Origin: Mesostigma viride | Lineage: Eukaryota; Streptophyta; Mesostigmatophyceae; Mesostigmatales; Mesostigmataceae | NCBI GenBank assembly: GCA_009746045.1 | Contig: RPFO01002345.1 | Location: 5,001 to 55,025, forward strand | Reading direction: 5' to 3' | DNA: 50,025 nucleotides | Shown here: piece after piece, positions 1-12,000 of the stretch | How the letters are laid out: every line of letters begins with the position of its first letter | Position numbering within the stretch: position 1 is the first letter of the stretch | The notes under the pieces: generated by a model | What the model was told of the DNA's origin: nothing | Databases searched by the model: none | The model's input: only the letters and a program-made list of their open reading frames with translations | Program-made: the position numbers and the translations under genes

Positions 1-556
1 AATCTATATCTTGCCCTCGTAGATCCCTCGCCCAGGCGCGCAACAACGGCCATTCTTCCATGGAAGGTTCCGACATGCACTGCGCAGGCCTGAAGAAATA
101 CTTACCGAGAATGGCCGAAAATGTAGCAAAAAGCACCCGTTCGGTTTAGAATTCGATGGTACCGATATGAATGCATCCTTCACGGTCAAAAAGACCCCCC
201 AAACTGAGAATTTACTGCCGCAATCACGAATTCTATTTTATTCCGCGCGACCAAAAAATGCAGATTACCCCCCATGCCGATGGCAGTAAAAGAAAGCAGC
301 GATATTGTAAACCAGCCTCTTGCCGCCGCATCCCAACATCATTAAATCATCGTGTTCAGCATCCAAGCATTTTTTTTGCATTTCTCTAGCCCTACATTGC
401 TAGTTTCGCCTAAACGCAGTCGCCATGGCCACTTCCGCAAGTGGTGCGCGCACGGAGCACCCACTTTTCACGGTACGGCCAGTGCCGCGAATTTTTTCGC
501 GCGGAAAATATTCGGCGCGCCACGTCCCCTTAATATAGCGGTCTGTCCCAACTTGT
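1..556 (-). repeat. Dispersed repeat family F, copy 1 (cut by window edge)
   Basis: Reverse complement of this stretch aligns along its length with 22590-23125 and more loosely with 20700-21582. Shared landmarks, in minus-strand order: a GTCCCC/GGGGAC terminus near 540-548, the GGAAGTGGCCATGGCGAC box (415-435), a block reading GCCGATGGCA at about 275, and a segment at 20-110 that can be read as a peptide containing SMEEWPLLRAWARDLRGQ. The same peptide is recognisable in copy 3. I recognise no known protein. Copies share an AT-rich stretch followed by very GC-rich inverted-repeat-like sequence (GCGCGGAAAATATTCGGCGCGCC) next to the GTCCCC end. It may be a non-autonomous transposon with a captured exon or a decayed element ORF. 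Confidence 0.6.
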
Positions 557-1598
557 CCCATTTTTTTTTTTGCTTGGAACAAGCACCTTTCCGCAGCCAA
601 TTCCAGGTTACCGATTTCCTTTTTCGCATCCTATTCTTACTTTGTCATCGTAAAGTTACAGCGCGCGTGGGAAAGACGTGTGCAGCTGAACATATAATTC
701 CTACATGGGACTCACAAGTACGTACTCGGTACGTTACGTTCCGCAGGACGCACGACTTTTGTTCAGTACACGTTCAGAGCAGTCCTATATACCAATGTCG
801 TCCTTGTCTCAAGCCCGGAGCCCGGGACAAGCCGAAATAGGGTGGCGCCAATTCAATTTCGAATTAGGGACGTACTTTGGCCAAGCATGAGAGGACGAAG
901 CCGAAATAGGGGACTTTTGGCCAAGCGTGAGAGGGTACTTACGAGGAAATAGGTCGTACCCCTGAAAATAGTTGGTTCGCCCCCGAGCGTGAAAGAGGCC
1001 TTAAGGCACATGAAACGCCCAGAAACACGGGCACATGCGCACGAAAGATAGCCACACGTGCAGGCGAGGCCACCAGTCCAGCCTACCACCTTTTTTTCCC
1101 TGCCTTTCATCAGCCGTGAGTATTATCCACTACCCACAAAGTTTCACATCTTTTTTCCTCTACCGTCTTGCTATTCAGATGGTTCTGCCTGGCATATGTT
1201 GTGCGCATTTAAATGTTGTGCGTGAATTCCAATGCGACCTCCGTCGCAATGTACTTGTCAGAGACCTCTGTTTCCATCAACCTCGTGGCCGGCGGAACAT
1301 TGCATGTACAATTGAATACGTTCAGTCTTTGGCAAGGCTATTATAGCACAAAACTAATAAATAGCACGTTACTAGGGTGTCCTACGAAGTTGCGTAACCT
1401 GCGTTTCATTTAGTAATATATCTATTTGTCCTATCTAGATGGGTTTTATCTTTACTAGATAGATTCTCCGGAATTCTGGCCTGCGCTGGTTGTTTCATCT
1501 ATATACTACCAAGCTGTCTCCCTGACATTGCCCATCCATCCCCCGCCCCACCCCCGCCTTCTGTTTCTCTTCATTCATCATGATTTCTCTTCACACAG
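557..1598. other. No clear gene; possible upstream exon of locus A near 1213-1330
   Basis: No long ORF and no recognised repeat. Near 890-960 the phrase 'cttttggccaagcgtgagagg' recurs in variant form. A short open stretch at about 1223-1330 (+) reads Asn-Ser-Asn-Ala-Thr-Ser-Val-Ala and then ...Ile-Asn-Leu-Val-Ala-Gly-Gly-Thr-Leu. This resembles the spacing of the beta-helix repeats downstream and could be the preceding exon of locus A, but I cannot place its borders. The pyrimidine-rich stretch at 1520-1598 ends in CACACAG and is the acceptor of the first secure exon. Confidence 0.3.
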
Positions 1599-4500
1599 GG
1601 ACGGCCATCGATGGCACGTCCACCGTCTTCTACCAAAACGTTGCCACCCTCAACGGCGGCGCTCTCGTGCTGTCATCCGGGGCCAGGGCGACGCTCACGT
1701 CAGCGACCTTCCTCGCCAATCGCGCCGTGCGCAGCGGCGGCAGCGTGCTGGCCGGCCAGGATGCCGTGTTCTACACGGTGGAGACGACGTTTGAGAACAA
1801 CACTGCGGGGGAGCGGGGAGCGGGCATCGTGGCCACCCTGGGTGCCAACGTGACCCTGATTCTTGCGCACGCGTCGTCAAATGCCGCAACTGGTTTCGGC
1901 GGGCTGGTCATGGCAAAGGACGGGGGCACCAACGTGTTCGTCGAGGGGGGGGAGTTTAGTCGCAACTCGGGCGACTGGGGCGCCACGTTCTACTTTGAGT
2001 TTGGCGTGCGTGCAACCATCCGCAATGCAGTGTTTGCGGGCAACCGCGCGCAGGTGGTCGGGGGGGTCATGCATGCGATTGGCGTGGGCACCCAGGTGTC
2101 CCTGTCAGGGTGCAGCTTCCTCGACAACTTCGCAGGGGGTGTCGCCGGTGCGCTCATGGCCTTCCCAGGGTCCCAGGTGGCCATGCGCGACGTGCTGTGC
2201 AAGGGCGGCTGGGTGTCCAATTTTGGTGGCTGCGTGCAGGTAGGGACGGTGGTGGATGCTTGTTGAGAGCCAAGAATGAACTCATATTGCTGGTTCTGAA
2301 TCGCTTGTTCGTAGTTATAGCTTTGGATGCGTGCAGGTAGGGACGGGGCCAGATGTGTGTGGGCATCTGAGCGCCCATCCTGTAAGCATTTCCTGGCCTG
2401 TTTGAGCGCCCATCCTGTAAGCATTTCCTGGCCTGTTTGAGCGCCCATCCTGTAAGCATTTCCTGGCCTGTTTGAGCGCCCATCCTGTAAGCATTTCCTT
2501 GCCTGTTTGAGCGCCCATGGTGTAATGCCTGGTCTAATCGCAGTGATAGTCATGGATTTGACTTGAGTGGGTGCATTTGGGCATGGGATCACAGCTCGGT
2601 CGTGGCGGAAATCCTTGCGTGTAGGAATGATAGCCTGACTTGATATGATTGTGTGCCATCAGGTACCAGGGAATTGCGATGCGGGGGGCGTTGGATGGAT
2701 CTCTGCTGTGAGATAAAAGCTTATATAAAAGCTTCATACTAGCTTATAATAGCTTATAAGAACTTAGCTAAAGCTGATAATAGCTAATAATATCTTATAA
2801 TAGCTTGTAAAAACTTAACTAAAGCTGATAAAAGCTTCATTAGAGACTGCCTCTAGGTACGATAAACAGTGGAGATGCAAGAAGCGGCTGGTTTTGATGT
2901 AATATATCGGGACACGTAGCTGGAAATGAAAATGTCGTCGCTGCGGTGGTATAGACATTTTTGTAAATACAACTCAAATATTGGGAAACTAAGTGGATGT
3001 AAAAGAAAGATTGATCAGAGACATTAGGTCTGGGAGTATGCTGAGGGGATGTGTAAGGTAATAGAGACATATCGTGCTGGGGAGTAAGGGCAACGTAGGC
3101 GTTTGAGACATGCTATTGCGCTAATTAGGGTGGTTAAGGGTGTGAAATATACGTGCGGTTGCTTAGTGATGAGGCTAGTAGTGAGGCCTTTTATCTGTTT
3201 TGATTGCTCTTTGCTATACTTTGCATTGCTATTTACTTTACTCCTTACTTGCTGAAGCCACCGGAAGCCTGTAATTCTTTGCTTCCCATGTAGCTCCACC
3301 CTCTGACATTCTTTCTTCCCTTTCTCTCACGCCAACCTTCCTCACACAGCTGACGGCAGCTGAGCCTTTAATGGCGCTCAAATCACAGAAATCTTTTTTT
3401 TAACTCGCTTATCGCTCCTCACAGGTACTGGGCGCCACGTTCACCGTCACAAATCTGACCTGCGTCGGCAACTACGCGGGCACTGGCGGCGGGTGCCTCT
3501 ATTTTTTCCGCAGTGGGCCATCGCTGGTGGAGGATGCGCTATTTTTCAACAACACGTCTGGCAGGTTTGGCGGTGGGATCTATGGGAAGGAGGCGGGGCT
3601 GCTGGTGGTCAGGAATGCCCGGTTTGTGGACAACCAGGCAGGCGTCTCAGGGGGTGCAATCTCTTTACTGGACGCTGGCGCGGTCTCTGTGGCCAATGTT
3701 GTGGTGTCGCGCAGTAATGCATTCAAGGGCGGTGCGGTGTCTGTGAAAGGGGAGCTCACGCTGACCAATGGCAGCTTTGTGGACAACCACGCCGTGGAGT
3801 ACGGCGGGTTTTTGGAGGTGACGGGGGGTGGCCAGGTCAACCTGACCTATGTCACCGTCGTCAGGAGCACGGCAGGGCTTGGGGGGGGAGGCATGCATGT
3901 GACAGGTGCTGGAAGCACGGTAGAGGTGGCAAACGAGACCACATTCAGTGGCTGCATGGCCTCTGATGGTGCCGGGGTGCTGCTATCCGCCGGTGCGTCA
4001 GCAATCATAAGGAATGGTACGATTTTACGCAACAACAGTGCGGGGAGGTGCGGAGGGGCTGCTTGCGTGCGTGGGCAGAATTCAATGCTCCGTACACAGG
4101 GTCATGTTATCATGACAGACAACCGCGTGGTCAATGCTGGCGGATGTGGGGGGCTGTGGCCATAGTGAATGGCTCCAGCAGCATGCTCCTGGGAGCGGTG
4201 GAGCTGACGCAAAACTATGCCCCGTTTGGGGGCGGTGCCTGTGCGTTGGGGAACGGGTCAATCCTCTTGATGGAAGCCCAAGCGTCAGCAGGTAGCGGTG
4301 GCTTTTTGGAGGCAGTTGTGGAAGGAAATTCAGCCCTGCTCGATGGTGGGGGCATCCTGTTGGGGTACGGGGCAGTGGGTTCCTTGTTCAAGGGCAGCTG
4401 TGTGCACAACACGGCGGGACGTGACGGCGGGGGTGTCAGCGCCCCCCAAGCCGCAGAGCTGTTGTCTGTCCAAGGCATCAGCGCACCTGCGTCGCTGCCA

Positions 4501-5350
4501 TCTGTTCAGCTCACCATGAATGGCAGTTCCCTGCATGGCAACACAGCCCAGCGGGACGGCGGTGCTGTCTTCATGGCTGCCCGCGCCAAGGGCATGCTGG
4601 AGGGCTGCACCGTGGCTGGGAACACCGCCAGGTCCCAGGGTGGGGCCGTGCTTGCCAGGGACCGAGACACATTGCTATCCGTGCAGGCAGGCATGGTCCT
4701 TGACAATCTGGCAGGCCTCAGGGGTGGGGGCTTGTGTCTGCTGGCTGGTGCCAGGGTGTACCTCCAGAGAGCATCGATTGAGAATAACACCGCAGCTGCG
4801 CACGGTGGGGCATTGGCCATGGACACGGGAAGCCAGCTGCAAGGCGAAAACTGCCTACTTAGGGCCAATGTGGCATCCCAGAATGGCGGTGGCTTGTTTG
4901 TCAAGGGCGATGGCACGTCTGCCTGGTTAAGGAATGGCATGTTGGATGCGAACAGGGGTGAGCATGGCGGGGCCGCTTACATCACGGAAGGTGGTCGTAT
5001 CCTCATTGATGGAGGGTTGCTGCGTGACAATGCTGCGGGCTCTGGGTGGGGCCATGCCGTGCTGGCGGTCGGCCGTGGTTGCCAGTTCATGGGCAGTAAT
5101 TGCTCCCTGGAGGCCAGGGGGGCGCAGGTGCCGCTGGAGGCCCCTGGCCTGGTGCTGGTGTCCAAGGACGCGGACATGTGCGTGGTGACCGCATCTAGCT
5201 ACAGCGCCGCCTCTGCTGGCGTGGACCCGCAGCAAGGGTGGCTGGCGATGGATGGCAAGAGCTGGCTAGAGCAGCAGCAGGAGCAGATGATGAACGTGGC
5301 AGGGGAGGCGGCACCCACGCTTTACAACTGCTCGGAGACGGCAGGCGGAG
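1599..5350 (+). CDS. Locus A: Pmp-like GGA-repeat beta-helix protein, 5' and 3' ends unresolved
   Basis: Two exons are secure: 1599-2239 and 3425-5350, joined by a phase-0 GT-AG intron (GTAGGG...CTCACAG). The product is built from repeats of about 20-25 residues of the form G-G-A/G-hydrophobic ... F-x-x-N/G-x-A, for example GGALVLSSGARATLTSATF and GGAISLLDAGAVSVANVVV. This is the pattern of chlamydial polymorphic membrane proteins and of algal extracellular proteins that fold as right-handed parallel beta-helices. The many N-x-T/S sequons (NNT, NGS, NLT) fit a secreted, glycosylated protein. Frame is lost once, at the G run 4148-4153, where one more G restores the GG-A-V repeat. A strong donor (GAG|GTGCGT) follows at 5351; without splicing the frame stops at 5427. 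No signal peptide, Cys-rich module or membrane segment is seen in A. It may therefore be 3' truncated, or it may splice (phase 1) to an acceptor at 6130, which would merge it with locus B. Role inferred: cell-surface recognition or adhesion. Confidence 0.75.
2369..2518. repeat. 35-bp tandem repeat in locus A intron
   Basis: Four head-to-tail 35-bp units start at 2369, 2404, 2439 and 2474, each beginning GAGCGCCCATCCTGTAAGC, with a fifth broken unit at 2509. The fourth unit differs at one base (TTCCTTGCC for TTCCTGGCC). The array lies wholly inside intron 2240-3424 and reads open on the minus strand only because 35-bp units shift frame regularly; it is not coding. Confidence 0.95.
2700..2845. 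repeat. AT-rich degenerate repeat (AGCTTATAATAGCTTATAA type) in the same intron
   Basis: Short motifs AGCTTATAA, AGCTAATAA, AAAGCTGATAA and AACTTAGCTAAAGCTGATAA recur imperfectly about every 20-60 bases. The phrase 'ACTTA(G/A)CTAAAGCTGATA' occurs twice (near 2763 and 2812), so a unit of about 50 bases is visible. It is low-complexity intron sequence. Confidence 0.6.
4148..4153 (+). other. Frame break in a G6 run (locus A)
   Basis: Before the run the repeat reads ...VVNAGGCGG, and after it the same repeat continues as AVAIVNGSSSM in the next frame. Adding one G (G7) restores an uninterrupted GG-A-V-A-I repeat unit. As written, the frame stops at 4163-4165. This is a missing base in the assembly or a real -1 mutation. 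Confidence 0.85.
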
Positions 5351-6069
5351 GTGCGTGGAATTCAGATGCGTACAAGTTAAGAATCTCCCTGAATCCATGT
5401 TGGCTTTGTACGGGTGATGTATCTTAACCAAGGGCAGGCGGAGATACGCGAAAATGGGAACACTAGGCTTCGCGAGAGCGACCCCTTCTCAGCCGTGTGG
5501 AAGTGCCTTGGCTGTTTACGGTCACCAAAGGGCATTGGGAAAGTTGCCTGCCTTCACGGAAGGCTGGTATCTCAAGTATGGTGGTATACTCGGGGGACCG
5601 CGTTTTGCAGGAGGCATATGAATAATAGGATTGTTCTTTGGACAGTGACGAGATTGTCCTCTTGTCAGTCAGCGCCGTGGTTGTTTGCGTGCATTGCTGT
5701 TCTACGAACCTTTTTGCCTTGTCCGGATTATTGGTGTAATCATGGTTGTGGCTTGGAGGGGGTGTAGGAAAGTATCTAGTTTTTCTCCCCTCATATTTAC
5801 CTGTGCATGTTGTCTGCCTATCTACCTAGTCTTCACCCATCAAGTCTTAACTGTCTTTTTCTTTGGCTCTTACTTACCACGGTATGCCCACATCCATAGC
5901 GACCACCCCATGTCTCTGTAACAAAATATCTTCGTGGTTATGCCCATCAGGCCACTTCGCATATCACATCTGGAAGGATTGCCTACCCACAGCATCACTA
6001 ATATCACTGTCTGACATGCTTGACCTGCGGCATTCGTCCTTGTTCGGTTGGCCAAGGCTGCAATCTCTC
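5351..6069. other. Intergenic spacer between A and B, or intron of a merged gene
   Basis: No repeat or coding signal is seen. It starts with a consensus donor (5351 GTGCGT). A plausible acceptor, CTTTCATATGCAG, ends at 6130, just inside the first ORF of B, and its phase (1) matches that donor. The competing reading is that this is the promoter and 5'-UTR region of locus B, whose own ATG at 6070 starts a good signal peptide. Sequence alone does not decide; a transcript crossing 5350 to 6131 would. Confidence 0.5.
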
Positions 6070-9000
6070 ATGGTGGCATGCTTGACCTACATCATGGTTT
6101 TTCTGCCCCGCTTGGCACTTTCATATGCAGAGGTGGAGGTTGCAGACTTCCCAAATCTACAGCGGGCAGTCTTGGAAGACCGCTTTAACGGCATTCTGCG
6201 GCTGACAGCAGACATCACCATGGATGCTCCGGTGGTCATCGACCGCAACTTACAATTGATAGGGGCATGCCGACAAGCAGGTGATGGAAACAGCAACGGC
6301 AGCAGCACCCCAACTGCCACCAGGCCCTGTCATCTACGTCCCAAGTCCTCATCCTCTCTCTTCTCCATGGTTGATGGGGGCAACGTGCTCCTTCAAAACC
6401 TGGTCCTGTTGGGTGGGCAGGCCGCTACAGGGGGTGCACTGCAAGTCTTGCCAGGTGGTGCGCTGATCTGTGACAGCGTGTCGTTTCAGAACAATTCGGC
6501 GCTAAAGGGTGGCGCTGTTTTCGTGACGGGCGCGCATGCCTCATTTATAAGCTGCGCCTTTGAGGGCAACGACGCATCTCAGCAAGGGGGGGCAGTTTAC
6601 GCAGAGGAAGCGGCCAGTGTAATCATCACAGGAAGTGTCGCAACGGCCAATTCTGCCCCCGCTGGTGGCTTCCTCTATGCCACTGGGGCCAACACCGATG
6701 TGGCGTCACAGAGCAGCTTCTACTCCAACAACATCGCCACACAAGCCGGTGGTGCTTTCTTCGTGGCCGCTTCCGCGCACACCAGCATCCAGGGAGGGAA
6801 AATCGCAGGTAATTATGTCAATAGTGCTGACAGTAACATGTTAGCAGGGCGAGGAGGGGCGGTGTTTATCGCGGGCCAAGGCACGGTCGTCACCCTGGAA
6901 GGCGAATGCCTCCTGGATGGTAACCGGGCAGGCAGTGGCGGCGCGGTCTATGCAGAAGCAGGTGCGCTGCTGCAGTCCTCTGATGCGGTTTTTCAGCATG
7001 GCCTGGCCTATCGCTCTGGTGGAGCCTTGGCTGCAGATGGCGCCCTCACGCAGTTGCAGCTTTCATCTGCATCTTTCGTCCACAATCATGCCTGGGGACA
7101 GGGAGGTGCGGTGTCGCTAACTCAGGGCGCAGTCGCCACATTTTCAACAGACAGCATTTTCAGCCACAACATGGCGGAGCTGGCGGGGGGCGCCGTGGAT
7201 GCCAGTGGCACGGGCAGTAGAGTTCATTGCGAGGACTGCGCTTTCGATGCCAACAGCGCAGGGCTGCGGGGGGGGCCATATCCCTCTCCCGTGGCGCGCT
7301 GGCATCCGCCACTTCCAGTCTGTTGGTGGCTAATGTGGCGGGGGAGCTGGGTGGGGCATTCTACGGGGCGGATGGCGGCACCCACTTGGTCCTCCTAAAC
7401 ACTCACTTGGAGCAGAGCCATGCTGGCGTCAGAGGTGCTGGGCTTTACCTGACCTCCGCCGCGACCGCCAATGTCAGCTGGTGCACATTCTTCAACGGGA
7501 GCGCGCCAGATGGTGGCGCGCTGGCACTGGAAGGCGCAGGCGCCTGCGTGACTTGCACAGATAGCAGTTTCCATCGCAGCCATGCTGTTCTATTGGGAGG
7601 TGTTGCTTTCCTCACCGCAGGCGCATCGTGCTCTTTCCTGCGCGTGAATTTCTCGGAGAACGGCGTCGGTAACGCTGGTCGTGGTGGCGTGGGTTTTGCC
7701 CAGAACCTGGAAACATCAGTCATGTCCCAGGGGTGCAATTACATCGGCAATGTGGCAAGTGGCGGCGGCGGTGGCTGGTTCCTCCTGGGTGGCCCTGCCA
7801 TGACCAGCGAGGGAGACATCTTTGAGGGCAATCTTGCCGACAAGGGTGGGGCCATAGCCGCGCTGGAGTTCGATACCCAGTTCCACGCCAAGGGCAGCAT
7901 GTTTGCGCACAACCACGCCAAGGGCGACGGCGGCGCCATCTATTTCTCCAGCGTAGGCGCGTGCTCGCTGGTTAGTTGCGCGCTGCTGCAGAACGTGGCA
8001 AAGGGGCAAGGGGGCGCAGTCTACTGGGGCGGCGGCAGCATAATGGGGCGCTCCGTGGCCAACCACTACCTGGGCAACATGGCACGCTGCGGTGGGGCGC
8101 TGGCTCTTGTCTCTGAATCCGCCGTGGATGCTTCGATGGGGGACGTCTTTGCAGACAATTGGGCGGAATTCCATGGGGGCGCCGTGTACGTGGTCGAGGG
8201 ATCTACTGCCCCATTCCAGAGCTGGGTCCCTGAGTCTTCACCACCCTTGGCGGGTTCTCGACCTTTAGCCAGTAGTTGCACCTTTGAGCGCAACCAGGCA
8301 CTCTTGTGAGTGATGCTGTGGTTGTCCTATTTTCTTACTTTTCTTGATTATTTTGTTGTGCAGATTTTGAAAGCTGTGATGGGTCAAGCGCCAAAGCGGT
8401 GTTGTGTTATGGGCAGTAGTTTTTGAGGCATTTTCTGTGATCGCCTTGATTCGCCTTACACGACTGTTGTTGTTGCATGTCAGCCTGCGTACTAGAGAAC
8501 ACTCCTTACCACCGAAGAAGACAGCTCGATGTCAGTGTTTAGCTCATGCTGTTGGTCATGCTTGGCATGCGTTAGCTTGTTGTGTGCAGCTGTGGGATTT
8601 TGAGGGCTGCGGGGTTGATGTTGCCGCGCGATGCGTCAATTATAGCAATCAATGTGTTTGGCTGTACCTGTTGACCTATGTGCTGCCTACGTTTCATGGG
8701 CCCCATGGTCTACCCCCCTTGGATATGTATCTTCCCCCTTGGCTTGTCGGTCATCGGGTGGTCTTGCTGCCTCCGCCCACATCACATGCATGGGTGAATC
8801 ATTGGGTGGCATCATCCAGTGGTGGCGGCATCTACGTGGATTGCGCAATGGAGGGCAGCTTTGGGTCGTGGCGAGTACCAGTATCGGCCTGCGTGTCGCT
8901 CCACAGCTGCGTGTTTGTCGAGAACGTGGCAGTCGGCGGTTGTGGCGGTGGGGTCTGGTCCAACATACAAACCGCCGTGAACATCACGTGTGCAGATGCG

Positions 9001-12000
9001 GGCACCAACAAAAACGTGTCCACAAATCAGGGTGAGACCGCAATGGGGTGTGCCAGCTGGACGGGCAACGCGGCCATCAACAGTGGGTACGGCCCCCAGG
9101 TGTGCACGCCAGGGACCTCACTGTTCCTCCTGCCCCCTGGCGCGGACCTCGGCGCGCCCCTCCCAGCCGCCAGCACCAACCGTACGCTGCAGATCGTGGG
9201 CCACCGCAGTGGGGCAGAGCTGTCGGGCGTCATTGTGGTGCTGGCGGACATGTACAGGCAGGTCGCGTCGACCGAGAAGGGGCTCCTTCTCTCCACGCAG
9301 ATCATCGCCGCCTCCGTGGATTTCATCAATAGCACGGTGGCGGACAATCCTGACGACCTGGTGGGGGGAACGAGCGTCGGTATGATCAGCATGCCTTCAC
9401 TCTCGGGCCGCCTCGTCCATACCTTCGTGAACGGCATCGCTCATGTCAACGACATCTACTTGACGGCGCCCCCGGGGCGCTACGTGGTGGGCTTCTACTC
9501 GACTGGGTACGAGAGCCGTGCGCGCGTGGAGGTGGCCACGCGCGCGTGCCTCCCGGGGGAGGTCCACGTGGCGGGCGCGTGCGAGCGCTGCCTCGCGCCG
9601 CTCTTCAGCTGGGACCCGGACAACGAGACGTGCGATGTGTGCCCGCCCAACGCCGAGTGCTACGGCGGCCACCTGGTTGTGCCGCTCGCTGGCTACTGGC
9701 AGCCGACCCGCGCCAGTTACCGCATGCACCGCTGCCTGCGCGCTGAGGCGTGCACGTTTGGGGGCCGGGCGAAGGCCATCGCGGACGCACTCACGGGAAA
9801 CGGGACGTGGGACCCTGACGTGCAGTGCAGCCAGGGATACCGGTGGGTGGTGACATGCTGTGGCCTGGCACGCTGTATATGTTGGCCTGCCGATCGGAGA
9901 ACGTGTGCCTTGTTGCGCTTGCAGCCAGGGATGTCGGCGGTTGCTGACACGCTAGGCACAGGGCATCTCGTCTTGCTTTTGTTGCAGAAAATGTTATGCG
10001 TGCAGGCTGCCAATGACGGTAGGGCATGCCTCTTTTGGAGCTCGGTAGCCGAGATGATTGCAGCGATTGGAGCATGACCAGTATTTGCCCCCATGTTGAC
10101 CGTGTTTGTTCTGCTGCTAAAGCCCGTTGGTATTATTACAGGGGGCACTGGTGGATTTGAGGCAGGCCATTGGGGGTATTTGTCTTCAGGGTCATCATAG
10201 TCAACGTGGTTACTAGCATCATCGACATCTTATTGCTACTATCACCACCGAGACTACTGCTGCAAAATGTAAGCCCTCATTAGTACTACTGGCAGTACCA
10301 ATGGTGCTACTCCCTCTGCTAAGCATCGGCACCAGCATTACCGTAACCACCACAACTACAGCAACCACAACCGCCACCGCCGCCACCAGTTGCGGCTGCG
10401 TCATTGTCATCATCATCGGCTTCAATGCCACCATTTCTTGCTTGTTTTGATGTGCACACCCCAGTCGCATCCTGGTGCTCTCTCTCCATCCGTGTCTGAA
10501 GTTTCAAATGGGCAGAAGTTGTAACCGAAACTCACTGTATCAACTGCAACATGTCGTGTGCTCCTTACTTACCTACGTACCTACTTACGTACGTACGTAC
10601 GTACGTACATACATCCACAGTGGGACACTATGCGCGGAGTGCGAGGAGGGCTACACCTGGTCCTCTGGATACTACTGCACACCCTGCCCGCCGGACGAGC
10701 ACCGCATTGCGGTCTATGTCATCGTGACAGCAGCCAGCGCCGTGGTGGTCGCAGTGGTGGTGAACGTTGCGCTCACCTTGGCGCGCTTCCCCTCGGCCAA
10801 GGAGGCCAACGGCTACATGCTGGGCACCCTGGTGAAGATCTCCGTGATCTGGCTGCACCTCCTGGGAATGATGTGCCAGGTGAGGCTGCATGTACCTGGC
10901 CGTGTGTGCATCCGTGCGTTGATATGAATCGCATGCACTTTGTTCTGTCCAGGAAGTCGTGATAGGTTAGAATCGGGATGAAGTGTGTGTGTGGTCCTTG
11001 GGCATGTCAATCGATGTGCATCGCACAGGATGTTACAGGCGTCCTTTACTTTCTTCGAGATACTGTCATAGTTAGTGTGAAGATATCCGTTGTCTTCTAG
11101 TTGTCAAGCACCCTATTGAGCTTTTCTAATTCATGTTGTCTTAGCAGGAGCCACTGTCAAAAGCGTCTAGGAACCAATTTTAACTACAGTGGAAATTCAC
11201 TCACTCAATTATGCACACTGGCTGTTTGCATCTCCATGCTTTGACGTACATGCGTTCCCACACACAAACACACACACACACACGTGGGCCCCTCTGTTAC
11301 CAGGTTGGCACAACGCGCCTCACCCCCTTGACGAAATTCATCCAAGTCCTTGCAGACGTGTCAGCCGGGCCGGGGACGCGGCGGTCCCGCTGGAATGCCT
11401 GCTAGGCGATCGAGCCGGCTCTGGCCGGCAGTTTTACATTACGGGCTTCTATATTCTGCTTCCTGCCGCATTGGCCGGCATGATCACAACGCTCTGGCTG
11501 CTGTGCGGCATCATCCTGAAGATCCAACACCGTGGCAGCGCCATGTCCCTGGTGGCGTATGTGGCCCCCCATGCTCGGGCAAGCACCCTGGCCATTCTCT
11601 TCACCCTGTGGCCCCGCGCCGTCTTCCACACCTTGCAGCTGTTTGCGTGCCACAAGCCCCCCGCGGGTGTGCCTGGTTTGCCCTACTACGAGGCTGCAGG
11701 TTTGGCGCTGCCAGGGTACTACTGGGACCCTGACCGCGAGCAGCGATGCTTTTATGGGCCCCACCTTGCGATGGTGCTGTCCTTTGGGATCGGCGGTTTT
11801 CTCTTGTATTGCGCCGCGCTCCCCTTGTACATGATCTTGTCCTTGTCTTATGGCTTCAAGGTCAAGAAGAAAGAGTCCAAGGTGATCTGTTCTGACAACA
11901 ACAGCCTAGACTCGTCGGTTGCTTTGGAGAGCTCGCCACATCCTGCGTTGTCGGGAGGCTCGTCACCCTCTCTGCGCTTCCTCCATGCGGGCTATCATCA

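Noticed and set aside
2154-2592. Minus-strand frames with repeated 'GRSNRPGNAYRM' peptide
   Set aside because: These are translations of the 35-bp intron tandem repeat; the same peptide appears in all three frames.
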